64,000 nucleotides of DNA, taken from the NCBI GenBank assembly GCA_945860955.1, contig CAMATH010000006.1, forward strand, positions 43,094-107,093, in the 5' to 3' direction. The translations under genes were made by a program, and so were the position numbers. The notes under the pieces were generated by a model. The model was given only the letters and a program-made list of their open reading frames with translations, was not told the origin of the DNA and made no database searches. Numbering within the stretch: the first letter of the stretch is position 1; each line of letters starts with the position of its first letter. This DNA comes from Planctomicrobium piriforme (GTDB taxonomy: Bacteria; Planctomycetota; Planctomycetia; Planctomycetales; Planctomycetaceae). Below, piece after piece: positions 26,367 to 35,880 of this stretch.

Positions 26367-29300
26367 ATGCGAATCCTGGTCTTCCTCGGGTGTGTACTGG
26401 CGCAGACTGCATTGGTCGCTGCACAACCTCCGTCCAGTCCCCAGGATTCACCGGCCGACAAGCCAGAATCCAAACCAACCGTTGCCGTCGTGTTGTGGCC
26501 CACGGATGCCAACAACGGTACGGCGCAGGTACTGGCCGAGCCGATGTACGCGCTGTTGGAACAACAACTCGCCGCGACAAACACGCTTCGGCTGGTGGAA
26601 CGCCGCGAACTCGCACCGATTCTCAAGGAACTGAACCTCGGACTCGCGCTCGCCGACCCCCAGACCTCCGCCAAGGTCGGCCAGTTGGCGTCGGCCGAAT
26701 TTGTCGCGACACTTCAGTTGCGGCAATCGAATGACAAACGCGACACCGCCACCGCACTGTTACGCGTCACCGAAGTTCGATCAACGGCGATCATCGGCGC
26801 GACCGCGATGACGGTCGACGCGGCCCGTATCGAAGAGTTCGTCGACGAACTCGCCCGATTCACCACGGAACGTGTCCACCATCCAACACGCTCAACCATC
26901 TCGATCGCCGTCGCCCCGTTCGACAGCCAGGGACGATTCGATCGATTGCGTCCCTTGGAAACCGGCATCCGTGATCTCATTTCCAGCCGGCTGTCGGAAA
27001 TCTCGTCCAACCGCTGGCAGGTTCTGCAACGATCCCAACTGGCGGATCTCGTCGCGGAACTGGAGTTGGCCCGTTCCGGTCTGGTCGATAACGCGACTCT
27101 CGATGTACAAGCGAAATCGCATGCCGCCTACATGATTCGCGGCACGCTCGACGAACGTCCTGCGGGGAACAGCTTCAACGTGCTGGTCGCGGGTGAACTG
27201 GTCGACGTGTTCACCGGCGATCGCATTGGTCAATTCCAAATGGAATCGCCACCGGAACAGGTGGATCGTCGGCTGGCAGAGGAAATAGATCGTCTGGCGA
27301 AGCAACTTCAAGAGACCGGGCAAATTCCCGCCTCTCCGCGCGCGGCGGCTCGACGGGAACTGGAATTTCTGAAACAGAAGGCACTCGCCGATCTGCGGAG
27401 GTTTCGCAAGATCAATCCGCTCGACTTCACCCACCGCCCGTTTCGACTGCCAGAGGATCCCGCGACAAACGCCGTTCCTCGCCTGGTTCAAATCGACACT
27501 CCGCTGGGTCGCCACCTGCTGACAACCTGTGTCGATCGGCTCGAATCGGTATTGCTGCTCTCTCCCGACGATCTCGACGCAGCCTTTGGTCTGGCGTTTT
27601 GCGCTGCGATTCACTTGCCGGAACTCTACCGTCCCGATCGTGCCGACGAACTCTATCGCCGAATTCTGGGTGGCACTGCGGACGAAGCGGCCCAGGTGCT
27701 GGCGCTCGAATGGCTCCCGGAAATCGCCTATCACCACGAGACTGGGAAACTCGACAGTCGGCAACGTGAGGAGACAGTCTCTCGGATCTGGAAATCTTAC
27801 GACGAGATGCCGGAACGTGGGCGGGGCGATCTGTGGGAACGGAAGTTTCATCTGCTGGCAGCGGCCCTCCGCGGGGCGAACGACGGTCCCGCATTGGCCA
27901 AGGCAATACGCCGGGGGGCCGAAATCGCGGAACATCTCCCTCCGCGGCATCGGCGGGCGATCGCATGGAGCGTGCAGTTCGCCTATGGGATGTACGACAC
28001 TTTGCCGCCAACGCAACGGACCGAAACGGATACACTCCGCGAGCTGTTGGGCCGTTGGTCGATGTCAGTGGATAAGGCACTCCGCGTGGCCGGGACACAG
28101 GGACTGGCGACCGCGAATGAACGGGCGGGCGATTTTCTGGCCGCCGCCCGGGGACTCGAAGCGTCGGCAGCCGATCTTGTGGATGACAACGCACCGCAGA
28201 GTCGCCATGACCGGGAACTGCACCTGATCAATGCGGCGAAGAATTACATTCTGGGAAAAGACCCGACTAGGGGATTGGAGGTGTTGCAGTCGTTTGAACC
28301 GCCGGCGAACGACGGGACTCTTCGCTTCGGAATGCATCGCCTGCAGCGGGGGATCGCGTGCGAGGCACTCGATCAACCGACCCGGGCGGTCGCCGCCTAT
28401 CTTGAAGGGGTCGAGCTATGTCCGAATCTCGTCTGGAACAGCGATGTTTCGGAACGGATCGAGAAACTGGGAGGGATCCCGCTGGCGGAGTCGCGCGCGA
28501 TTGACGTTCAGTACATTCACCTGCCCGAGTTGAAACGTCAGGCGGTTCGCGCCCTCACGACCGACGGAACGCACCTGTACTTCGCGACGCTGCTCCCGGG
28601 CCTATGGCACTACGACCCGCAATCAGAACAGTGCGAACGGGTCACGCAGGCCGCGACGTTTCATACCGTGCGACATGCGAACGGCGCGATTTGGGGCGCG
28701 ACGGCGAACGCGGGACTGTGGCGGGTGGAGTTGAGTTCCGGAGTTTCAACACACTTTGGAGCCGCGCAGGGTTTGCCCGACGAACGAATCGTGTCGATCG
28801 CGGTGGGCGACCGCGATATTTTCGCTGGTGTCGGGACCAACGCCTCCGGGGGAATTGTTCGGATTGGTGCGGAGGGAGACATTGAGATTCTCAATTCTCC
28901 CGATGCACCCCAACAGGCACCAACACATCTGGTGGTCACTCCCGCGCGACTGCTGGCCCGGACCACGCGGAACACTCATGAACTCAATCGGGAAACCGGG
29001 CTGTGGAAAACGCATCCGCTCGAAGCGACACAACCTCCCACCGCCGCCCCGTTTCTGTTTCAGGACGGCGACCGGATCTGGAGTTCGCGGTATGGTCGGG
29101 AACTGGCACTCTGGGATCGCAGCGCGGACGAGAATGCGACGTTTCGACCCGCGTGGCATGTACCGGACACCAAGGCGGGATATCAAGTGCGGTTCGCCTT
29201 GCAGCGTGGTGACGAGGTCTGGTTTGGTGGACAACCGCGTGCGCCTTTACTCACGTCGGGGCTGTATCGCTTCAATCGACGGACGGGCGAATACGTCGCC

Positions 29301-29426
29301 TTCGGACCGCGCGACGGGTTTCGGATGAACCGGCAGTATGAAGTGAAAGACGGCGTCTGGGTACAAGACCGGTTGTGGCTGGTGGCCGGGGGCGAGTTGT
29401 GCAGTGTGGTTTCGCGTCGGGAGTAG
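26367..29426 (+). CDS. Large secreted protein: two CsgG-like domains, helical middle, C-terminal beta-propeller
   Basis: 1019 residues from the ATG at 26367 (MRILVFLGCVLAQTALVAAQ, signal peptide); the open frame further upstream is not used. Residues ~38-130 (TVAVVLWPTD...LRLVERRELAPILKELNLG) parallel the CsgG-like domain of the 24691 gene, and a second copy follows (~175-320; SIAVAPFDSQGRFDRL...WQVLQRSQLADLVAELELA). A long helical, probably TPR-like region follows (~350-700), then propeller-like blades (~730-1019; LWHYDPQSEQ, NAGLWRVELSSGVSTHFG, GLYRFNRRTGEYVAFGP). It is probably a periplasmic or outer-membrane-associated assembly factor. Function is not known. Confidence 0.82.
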   Translation: MRILVFLGCVLAQTALVAAQPPSSPQDSPADKPESKPTVAVVLWPTDANNGTAQVLAEPMYALLEQQLAATNTLRLVERRELAPILKELNLGLALADPQTSAKVGQLASAEFVATLQLRQSNDKRDTATALLRVTEVRSTAIIGATAMTVDAARIEEFVDELARFTTERVHHPTRSTISIAVAPFDSQGRFDRLRPLETGIRDLISSRLSEISSNRWQVLQRSQLADLVAELELARSGLVDNATLDVQAKSHAAYMIRGTLDERPAGNSFNVLVAGELVDVFTGDRIGQFQMESPPEQVDRRLAEEIDRLAKQLQETGQIPASPRAAARRELEFLKQKALADLRRFRKINPLDFTHRPFRLPEDPATNAVPRLVQIDTPLGRHLLTTCVDRLESVLLLSPDDLDAAFGLAFCAAIHLPELYRPDRADELYRRILGGTADEAAQVLALEWLPEIAYHHETGKLDSRQREETVSRIWKSYDEMPERGRGDLWERKFHLLAAALRGANDGPALAKAIRRGAEIAEHLPPRHRRAIAWSVQFAYGMYDTLPPTQRTETDTLRELLGRWSMSVDKALRVAGTQGLATANERAGDFLAAARGLEASAADLVDDNAPQSRHDRELHLINAAKNYILGKDPTRGLEVLQSFEPPANDGTLRFGMHRLQRGIACEALDQPTRAVAAYLEGVELCPNLVWNSDVSERIEKLGGIPLAESRAIDVQYIHLPELKRQAVRALTTDGTHLYFATLLPGLWHYDPQSEQCERVTQAATFHTVRHANGAIWGATANAGLWRVELSSGVSTHFGAAQGLPDERIVSIAVGDRDIFAGVGTNASGGIVRIGAEGDIEILNSPDAPQQAPTHLVVTPARLLARTTRNTHELNRETGLWKTHPLEATQPPTAAPFLFQDGDRIWSSRYGRELALWDRSADENATFRPAWHVPDTKAGYQVRFALQRGDEVWFGGQPRAPLLTSGLYRFNRRTGEYVAFGPRDGFRMNRQYEVKDGVWVQDRLWLVAGGELCSVVSRRE

Positions 29427-29604
29427 TGGTCTTTTTGGGATTCCGTGGAGGGACTCTGAGGGTGGGCGAGACACTGTTTTTTATTGACGGCGATGACGGC
29501 AAGGGGCTGACGCCGCCCCGCTCGCCGTTGCTGGTGGACCCACAAATTTGTTATCCTTGATGCGTTGTGGTCCGCCGTTTCACCATCGACCTTGGGGATA
29601 CCTG

Positions 29605-30990
29605 ATGTTCGCTTTCCCTGGATTCAATTCGTCGGGATTGACGCTGTCGGCGGGGCCGCGCTTTCAATTGTGTGATGGATTAAATCGTCGGTCGTTCCTG
29701 CAGATCGGCGGATTGGCACTCGGTGGGCTGACGTTGCCGCAGGTACTGCGAGCGGACGCCGCCAGTGGCAAACCGAACTCGAAAAAATCGGTCATCATGG
29801 TTTTCCTGTCGGGCGGGCCACCGCACCAGGACATGTTCGACCTCAAGCCCGAGGCACCCGTTGAAGTGCGGGGAGAATTTTCCCCCATCGACACCATTGT
29901 TCCGGGCATGCAATTCTGTGAGTTGTTGCCGGAACTCGCGCAGCGGGCCGATCGTCTCGCGGTGATTCGTTCGCTGGTCGGTTCCGAAGGCCGTCATGCC
30001 GCGTTTCAATGTCTGACGGGAAACGACGTCGAACGTCAACCCCCCGGCGGCTGGCCCGCGCTGGGAGCGGTCGCGTCCAAACTGCTGGGGCCGACAGCAG
30101 TCGGCGTTCCGCCGTTTATGAGCCTGGCACCGCGGATGAAATCACCCGGGTGGGCCGATCCCGGTCCGCCGGGATTCTGTGGCCAGGCCCACGCGGCGTT
30201 CGCCCCCTATGCGGACAAGGCGAGCCTCGAATTGAAGGGGGTCACCCGACAGGCATTGGCCGCCCGCCAGACGCTGCTTGATCAAATCGACGGTTTGAAA
30301 CGCCAAGCCGACGCCGGCGCGCTCGCGGGGACGTCTGCCTACTACGAACAAGCGTTCGGCATCCTTACCTCCAGCGCACTCGTGGACGCGCTCGAACTCG
30401 ACCGCGAGGATCCGTCCATCCGCGCCCGGTATGCGGGCGGTTCCACGGAACCGGCAGGTTACGGCGACGCGGGACCACTCTTGAACGACTATTTCCTGGC
30501 CGCTCGTCGGCTTGTCGAAGTCGGTGTGCGTGTCGTAACCGTCGCATACGGTCGCTGGGATTGGCACGGCCGTCCCCATGGAACAAATTTTGAAAACGCC
30601 CGCGATCACCTCCCCCTATTCGACCAGGGGTTGAGTGCCCTGCTCGATGATTTGCGGGAACGGGGCCTCGACCGCGATTGCAGTGTGATTGTGTGGGGTG
30701 AATTTGGGCGCACTCCGCGAGTCAACAAGAACGGCGGCCGTGACCACTGGCCTCAGGTCGCCTGCGCCCTGCTGGCGGGTGGTGGCATGCGGACCGGCCA
30801 ATTCATCGGAGCCACCAACCGATTCGCCGAAGTTCCCAAAGAACGTCCGGTTCATTTTCAGGAAGTCTTCGCGACGCTCTATCATCAACTGGGGATCGCC
30901 ACCGATCACCAGACCGTCAACGATCTCACCGGCCGGCCCCAATATCTGGTCGACCATACGCGTTATCAACCGCTGCCGGAATTGGTTTGA
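29605..30990 (+). CDS. DUF1501 family protein, Tat-exported (sulfatase-like fold)
   Basis: 461 residues from the ATG at 29605; the in-frame start at 29548 lengthens the N-terminus ahead of the Tat signal. The twin-arginine motif is NRRSFLQIGGLALGG. The body has the family hallmarks: VIMVFLSGGPPHQDMFDLKP (metal-site-like G-G-P-x-x-x-D-x-F-D), FGRTPRVNKNGGRDHWPQ and QEVFATLYHQLGI. DUF1501 proteins share the alkaline-phosphatase-type fold and are greatly expanded in planctomycetes, normally next to a DUF1549/DUF1553 cytochrome-type partner. No such partner is present here. Biochemical role unknown. Confidence 0.92.
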   Translation: MFAFPGFNSSGLTLSAGPRFQLCDGLNRRSFLQIGGLALGGLTLPQVLRADAASGKPNSKKSVIMVFLSGGPPHQDMFDLKPEAPVEVRGEFSPIDTIVPGMQFCELLPELAQRADRLAVIRSLVGSEGRHAAFQCLTGNDVERQPPGGWPALGAVASKLLGPTAVGVPPFMSLAPRMKSPGWADPGPPGFCGQAHAAFAPYADKASLELKGVTRQALAARQTLLDQIDGLKRQADAGALAGTSAYYEQAFGILTSSALVDALELDREDPSIRARYAGGSTEPAGYGDAGPLLNDYFLAARRLVEVGVRVVTVAYGRWDWHGRPHGTNFENARDHLPLFDQGLSALLDDLRERGLDRDCSVIVWGEFGRTPRVNKNGGRDHWPQVACALLAGGGMRTGQFIGATNRFAEVPKERPVHFQEVFATLYHQLGIATDHQTVNDLTGRPQYLVDHTRYQPLPELV

Positions 30991-31156
30991 TTTCGTTGTC
31001 GAAACAGGGCTTCCTCTTTCCAAGAGCATTTGCTACTTTTCGGCTCGTCCCTTCGTACACGTCCCTTCCGCCATTTCATACGATCGGCACATCAGGCGAC
31101 CCGGGAGGATCGGCGATTCGATCCGCGTTCCCACCGCCTGCCGGCAAGGAGGCCTC

Positions 31157-31681
31157 ATGAGCTCCGGTCAGTTTCAAAAACAGGCCCTCAGTGTTCAGAT
31201 TCGCTGGATGATCCGTCGTGATATGGCGGAGGTCCTAGACATCGAACGCGACAGTTTCGAATTCAACTGGACCGAGGAGGACTTTTTGTCCTGCCTTCGT
31301 CAGCGAAACTGCATTGGCATGGTTGCCGAGTACGACAACCGCGTCGTCGGTTTCATGATTTACGAGCTGCACAAGACGCGTCTGCACATCCTCAATTTCG
31401 CGGTCGAACCGGCCCGCCGAAAGTTGGGGATCGGGTCGCAGATGATCGAAAAGCTGGTGAACAAACTCTCTCAGCAGCGACGGCAGGAGATTGTGCTGGA
31501 GGTTCGAGAGACCAACTTGGCGGCACAACTCTTCTTCCATGCCCAGGGTTTTCGCGCCACTCAGGTTTTGAGAAACCACTACCACGATTCGGCGGAAGAC
31601 GCGTACGTCATGAGTTTCCGCCTCGATTCGGACTCGGCCGAAGAGTCGTCCGGCCCCGTGAATCGCATCGCAAGCTACTAA
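31157..31681 (+). CDS. rimI: Ribosomal-protein-alanine N-acetyltransferase (GNAT)
   Basis: 174 residues; the open frame begins further upstream, but AAGGAGG at 31145-31151 sits five bases before the ATG at 31157 and decides the start. GNAT motifs: MIRRDMAEVLDIERDSF, VVGFMIYELHKTRLHILNFAVEPARRKLGIGSQMIE (motif A, R-x-x-G-I-G), and LEVRETNLAAQLFFHAQGF (motif B). The pattern fits RimI, which acetylates the N-terminal alanine of ribosomal protein S18, although the family includes near relatives. A strong terminator follows. Confidence 0.85.
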   Translation: MSSGQFQKQALSVQIRWMIRRDMAEVLDIERDSFEFNWTEEDFLSCLRQRNCIGMVAEYDNRVVGFMIYELHKTRLHILNFAVEPARRKLGIGSQMIEKLVNKLSQQRRQEIVLEVRETNLAAQLFFHAQGFRATQVLRNHYHDSAEDAYVMSFRLDSDSAEESSGPVNRIASY

Positions 31682-31747
31682 CCAAGGCGAGCGGGGAGCG
31701 TTAGCTCCCTGCCTCCGTCAATCCTGGCGAGCTCATCGCACAGTAAA

Positions 31748-31778
31748 AAAACGGCCGGCATTTCATGCCGGCCGTTTT
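31748..31778. terminator. Bidirectional rho-independent terminator
   Basis: A perfect 14-bp stem (AAAACGGCCGGCAT, 31748-31761, with ATGCCGGCCGTTTT, 31765-31778) encloses a 3-base loop, with an A-tract on one side and a T-tract on the other. It lies between the convergent rimI and HTH/acidic-repeat genes and should serve both. Confidence 0.92.
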
Positions 31779-31800
31779 CCATTGGAATCGTCGTCAAACA

Positions 31801-33219
31801 CTACTTGAAGATATCCAACAGCGCGCTCGCCATCGGATTGCGCGTATTGACGTCGGTATGCCACAGGTTTCGCAGCATGTCGAACATCAGAATCCCGCAC
31901 ACGACCATCGCCGCGGTCGACAACCCCAAACCGACCAGAGTTCCGGTCCCCCAATCCTGTTCGACGGCGGCTGCGATTTTTGGCGTCGCAAACTCCGCGG
32001 AGCTCTCGCCCGTCGTCATCCCGTCGTCGAAGTCGTCGTCCTCGGCACCAAACACATCCTCGGCGATTTCGTCGTCTTCACCGATCAGATCCTCAACGAC
32101 TTCCTCGTCATCGTCGGCGGCGATCACATCGTCCATTGCCGACTGAGACGCGCCCGACGCCGTATACTCGTCTTCGTCGTCATCCAGTGTGATCACACTG
32201 GTTTCGGTCCCCGAACCGGCCTCAATGTCCCCCGAGCTGGGGTCGAGCAACGGCATCGCGTCGTCGGTCTCCAGCAGGTCTTCATTTTCCAGCAGAGGAA
32301 TCGTGCCGGTCAAATCGTCGTCGGACAGGCCTTTCGACTTGCCTGCCTTGGGAGGCGCGGCGGCGGCAGGCCCTTTGGCCCGTGGTTTGGATTTTACGGG
32401 CGCGACATCGGCCAATGAAATCCCTTCGTCGTCATCCAGGGCGAGCGAGATTCCACTGTCGCCCGAAATAATAATCGAGCTTTCGTCAGACAGGGAAATT
32501 CCGCTGTCATTGGGGCGTTCCAGCGAGATGCCGCTATCGCCACCCAGGGGCGCGGCGCTGTCACCCGCGAGAGAGATTCCGTCGTCATCATCGAGAACCG
32601 ACGACGATGAACCCCCCGAAACCGAGGGGAGATCGTCACTGGAACCCATGCGGGGGATCTTGATTTCGCTCGACGATTCGCTCGACACCAACCGAACGTC
32701 GCTGTCGCTCCCGGTCTTCCGCCGGGGCGGCTCGTCGGTCACCAGCCGCACATCGCTGTCCGAACCGGTGCTGATATCCCCAGAGGATCCCGCCCCCGCG
32801 AGTTTCACATCGCTGTCCGAATCCTCGGTCCGTTTGAAATTGCCCGACGACGGTGCGTCGTCGAATATCAAACGAACATCACTGTCGGAGCTATCGTCTT
32901 CCGCCGGCTTGCCTTTGGTAATGATCGTTGGCTGTTGCCCGAGAATGTCGTCGTCACTGAAAATCAGATCGCCGCTTGAGTCGCCCGTCGCAAGTTCAAC
33001 GCGCGAGTCGTCATCGGAATCCGCAGTCAACGACAGGTCCGGATCGGAATCAAACTGCCGGTTGCGCGCCAGATTCTCAACATCTTCTTCCTTGAACTTC
33101 CAGTTTCCGCGGTCGGCGAAGGCGCGGATCAACCCCTTCTCGCGCATGCGGTTGAGTTCCGCCTTGTCGATGCCAACTTTGGCTGCGGCTTCTTCGAGGC
33201 TCAGGTACTTTTTCGACAT
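31801..33219 (-). CDS. HTH (excisionase-type) DNA-binding protein with acidic SDSDVRL repeats and C-terminal TM segment
   Basis: 472 residues from the ATG at 33219. Residues 1-~60 (KKYLSLEEAAAKVGIDKAELNRMREKGLIRAF) form a MerR/excisionase-type winged helix-turn-helix. The next ~350 residues are highly acidic and low-complexity, with repeated SDSDVRL(V) and DDxGISL units (SDSDVRLIFDD, SDSDVKLAG, SDSDVRLVTDE, DSGISLERP, DSGISLSDE). Near the C-terminus GLGLSTAAMVVCGILMFDML forms one membrane helix. The repeats could bind a partner or Ca2+. A DNA-binding domain on a membrane-anchored acidic chain suggests DNA-envelope tethering or a signalling role. The architecture occurs in planctomycetes but has no established function known to me. 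Confidence 0.85.
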   Translation of the reverse strand: MSKKYLSLEEAAAKVGIDKAELNRMREKGLIRAFADRGNWKFKEEDVENLARNRQFDSDPDLSLTADSDDDSRVELATGDSSGDLIFSDDDILGQQPTIITKGKPAEDDSSDSDVRLIFDDAPSSGNFKRTEDSDSDVKLAGAGSSGDISTGSDSDVRLVTDEPPRRKTGSDSDVRLVSSESSSEIKIPRMGSSDDLPSVSGGSSSSVLDDDDGISLAGDSAAPLGGDSGISLERPNDSGISLSDESSIIISGDSGISLALDDDEGISLADVAPVKSKPRAKGPAAAAPPKAGKSKGLSDDDLTGTIPLLENEDLLETDDAMPLLDPSSGDIEAGSGTETSVITLDDDEDEYTASGASQSAMDDVIAADDDEEVVEDLIGEDDEIAEDVFGAEDDDFDDGMTTGESSAEFATPKIAAAVEQDWGTGTLVGLGLSTAAMVVCGILMFDMLRNLWHTDVNTRNPMASALLDIFK

Positions 33220-33471
33220 GCCTGCGATTCCCGGTCGTTCTCATTCCCGCTCACGGCCGACCGGCAATCACCGGCCTCCGCTACGGTTGTGCAACTCGCC
33301 TGTGCGCTCTCCCGTTCCCCGTGAACGGGCCAAAGCGCCCAGCCGACTCAATCCACTCTGGCCATTCTCGCCACGTCCAGATGACGATGCAAGATCGTCT
33401 ATTCCATCGGGTACGGAATCTTGAGGAATTCACCCGCCTGAAATCAATTGCGCTCATGCCGGTCGTGGCGG

Positions 33472-33816
33472 TCACGACGCATCTTTTTTCTCGACGTCCA
33501 CAAAATGAACCGGCAGTACGCTGCGGAGATTCGTAATTTCCAGAACTTCCTGCACATCCGCTGAGGGGTTGTACAAATGCACCTCAACGTTCATCCGCCG
33601 CAACGACGCCAGCAATCCTAACATCCCGCTGGGAATCAATTTGACCCCCGCCAGGTCGAACGCCAGGATTTTCGCCTGGTAGGTCGCGATCAACTTTAGC
33701 AATTGATCGCGACACAGCGACAGATCGATCTGGTCGAGGATCTCACGACCGCCGAAGCCGACCACCGTGAGTTCACCAGTCTGGTAAACGTCGAGTGTTT
33801 CCTGTTTTCCCGCCAT
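33472..33816 (-). CDS. STAS-domain protein (anti-sigma factor antagonist-like)
   Basis: 114 residues from the ATG at 33816. LTVVGFGGREILDQIDLSLCRDQLLKLI...KILAFDLAGVKLIPSGMLGLLASL is the STAS fold found in SpoIIAA-type anti-anti-sigma factors. The serine in LIPSGML occupies the place of the regulatory phospho-serine. An unlinked HPK-type or anti-sigma kinase partner is not visible nearby. Its role is probably regulation of a sigma or of a stressosome-like switch. It lies upstream of, and on the same strand as, the HTH/acidic-repeat gene, 252 bases away. Confidence 0.8.
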   Translation of the reverse strand: MAGKQETLDVYQTGELTVVGFGGREILDQIDLSLCRDQLLKLIATYQAKILAFDLAGVKLIPSGMLGLLASLRRMNVEVHLYNPSADVQEVLEITNLRSVLPVHFVDVEKKDAS

Positions 33817-33973
33817 GCCTTGCTTCCCGTCGAGTCTGGAACCGTGTCGCCGCACAATCCTGCGTGCCTACGCAGTCTACCCCAACGGTTAAGGGTTGAC
33901 CACCTCGGTCATTCGGCACTTTCCGCAAGAATCTCGCGGTGCCGGTCCTGGCCACGGGCATGCCGTTGGACGA

Positions 33974-34945
33974 CTACTTCGCGTCCTTTGCGCTCTTGTC
34001 CTTCAATTGCGCCAGCCAGCGTTCGGGATCCTCATTGAACGCCGCCGAACAGCCGGTACAACAGACGGGATAGGTCTTTCCCTGGTAGCTGACGGACATC
34101 GTCCCGAGGCCTCCCGAGACGATGCACTTTGGTCCTGGATTATCGCTCTCGGCTACCGCGAACGAAGTTCCTTCCCGCTGCTGGCGAACCGTATCGAGCT
34201 GTTGCAGCGAACTTCCGGTGGATCCGCGTTTCTTCAGCTCCATCAGATATTGGTCATTGTCAAGCAAATTCAATGTCATCTGCCATTGCTGGCCGTCCAT
34301 CGGATCGATTTGCGCCAGTTGCAATTTAAACGTGCGCTGCAGAATTTTCCCGTCGGGGGTTTCCTTCGGTTCGTGTCCTTCCTGCCAGCCTCCCCGCAGA
34401 ATCCGGGGGGGACCGTCCGGCGTGGAAACCTGCAATTCAAATTCGTCGTTGTCGCTGGTCGTCAGTCGCAGTTCCCGGTAGTACGGACTGGTCTGGCTCC
34501 GCGCCTGTAGCGCCGGCTGTCCCGCCTTGGTACGGAAATCCCAGATCCATTGGACATCTTCACCCGTTTTGGGGAAGTCACCAAACTTTTTCTGCGTCAC
34601 CCAGCGCCAACGACCGAGCAGCACCTGGAACGGCTGCAAACGGGCGACCGTCTCATCGGGACTCCGCGCCGCAATTCCCCCAACCGCTGCCGGGGCGGCC
34701 GCGCCTCCTCCCAGTTGCAACGGCTTCGCCCGGCGCTTGGCGGGACGTTTTTCGCCTGGCTCGGCGTCGGTCGCATTGTCCGTTTCCGAATCCGCCACAG
34801 GAGCGGGGGCGACGGAACGCTTCGGTTTCGCGCCGGTTTCGGACGCCGGCTTCGCGTCACCGGTTGGTGGACCGCCGCACCCCGAGAGAACCATCCCCAT
34901 GAGTGCCGCCAGTCCGAGAGCGAGTAATCCGTGTCGTACGGCCAT
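33974..34945 (-). CDS. Lipoprotein with C-terminal YHS/TRASH-like metal-binding segment
   Basis: 323 residues. Signal peptide with lipobox L20-S-G-C23, then a Pro/Ala/Lys-rich linker (~25-95) and a predicted beta-rich domain (~100-270; LGRWRWVTQKKFGDFP...). The last ~45 residues read KCIVSG...YQGKTYPVCCTGCSAAFNEDPERWL, the arrangement of the YHS (TRASH-type) domain, which binds metals through C-x-x-G...C-C-x-x-C. It is probably anchored in the outer or cytoplasmic membrane, with metal handling in the periplasm as an inference. The next gene upstream on the strand begins 50 bases away, so they may share a transcript. Confidence 0.82.
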   Translation of the reverse strand: MAVRHGLLALGLAALMGMVLSGCGGPPTGDAKPASETGAKPKRSVAPAPVADSETDNATDAEPGEKRPAKRRAKPLQLGGGAAAPAAVGGIAARSPDETVARLQPFQVLLGRWRWVTQKKFGDFPKTGEDVQWIWDFRTKAGQPALQARSQTSPYYRELRLTTSDNDEFELQVSTPDGPPRILRGGWQEGHEPKETPDGKILQRTFKLQLAQIDPMDGQQWQMTLNLLDNDQYLMELKKRGSTGSSLQQLDTVRQQREGTSFAVAESDNPGPKCIVSGGLGTMSVSYQGKTYPVCCTGCSAAFNEDPERWLAQLKDKSAKDAK

Positions 34946-34994
34946 GTTCCGTTCTCCAGAATTCCCAGTGTCCTGAATCGCATCCGGGAAGAAA

Positions 34995-35744
34995 CTACTT
35001 GGCAGTTGGCCGTTCGGCCTTCACGCCGTAGACGGCCAGATTGTCGACGTTTCCGGTGTCGTCAAACGTACCAAAGCCGACCTGACCCCACGCAAAGGTC
35101 TTATCGACCGCAGTCATCACGGGGGTCTCCAGGTCATCAAAATAGACCTCAATCGAACCCGACTCCACCCGGCGGATCACCCGCGCGTGGTGCCAGTTGT
35201 CTGTCCAATTCGTCCCGGCGGTCGACTTGGTGGAGATCTTTTTCCGGGGAGCGCCGTCGACAATGAAAATCTGGTTGGCGTGATCGTCGGCTTTCTTCCC
35301 GAAATGGACGTAGTACATGTGTGAAGGATCCTGGAATCCAAAAAACAGGCACATGTCGCGGTGATCGTAGTCTTTGATCGTTGACTGCAGGTCGATATCG
35401 ATCACCACATCCCCCAGAACCAGCCCCTTGACCAAACCCCGGTTGAACGGGGATCGAACCGGGTTTTCCACCTTGCTCGCCTGAAACTGACTGAGGACCG
35501 TCCGTTCCCCGGCTTTGGTCCATTTCCAGGCCTTCGGGTCTGCGAACTCGTAGCGATCCGGGTTCTCAACGTCGAAGTTGTCGGAGAACACCAGCGGCAT
35601 CCGCGCCAGGGTCTTCTGATCCCCTTCGCTGGACAAAACCGCACTGGCGAGAAACTGCCATGCCAAACAGGCGATCAGACCCGCCGAGGCGATCGAAAGC
35701 CATGTCAAACGGGCACGGCGGTTTGTCAGATGGGGAACGGACAC
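34995..35744 (-). CDS. Secreted/membrane-anchored protein, concanavalin A-like fold
   Basis: About 249 residues. AGGAG (35752-35756) lies seven bases before the GTG at 35744, which I choose over an in-frame TTG at 35783. A signal anchor (WLSIASAGLIACLAWQFLASAV) is near the N-terminus. The rest is beta-rich: VFSDNFD...WKW, GDVVIDIDLQS, MCLFFGFQDPSHMYYVHFGK, WHHARVIRRVESGSIEVYFDD and VGFGTFDDTGNVDNLAVYG. This fits a laminin G/concanavalin A-like jelly roll similar to DUF1080-type carbohydrate-associated proteins. No catalytic pair is evident. It precedes the YHS lipoprotein on the same strand. Confidence 0.75.
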   Translation of the reverse strand: MSVPHLTNRRARLTWLSIASAGLIACLAWQFLASAVLSSEGDQKTLARMPLVFSDNFDVENPDRYEFADPKAWKWTKAGERTVLSQFQASKVENPVRSPFNRGLVKGLVLGDVVIDIDLQSTIKDYDHRDMCLFFGFQDPSHMYYVHFGKKADDHANQIFIVDGAPRKKISTKSTAGTNWTDNWHHARVIRRVESGSIEVYFDDLETPVMTAVDKTFAWGQVGFGTFDDTGNVDNLAVYGVKAERPTAK

Positions 35745-35880
35745 TCGAACGCTCCTGGGAACGAACCTTGGGAATCGCACCAACGAACCAACTTCGGTTC
35801 TGGGGTGTCGACTGGTTTCTCTGCGGTTATGCTATCGCCAGCCGCCGCATTTCGCGACTCTTCCCCTCCTCGCTGCCACC

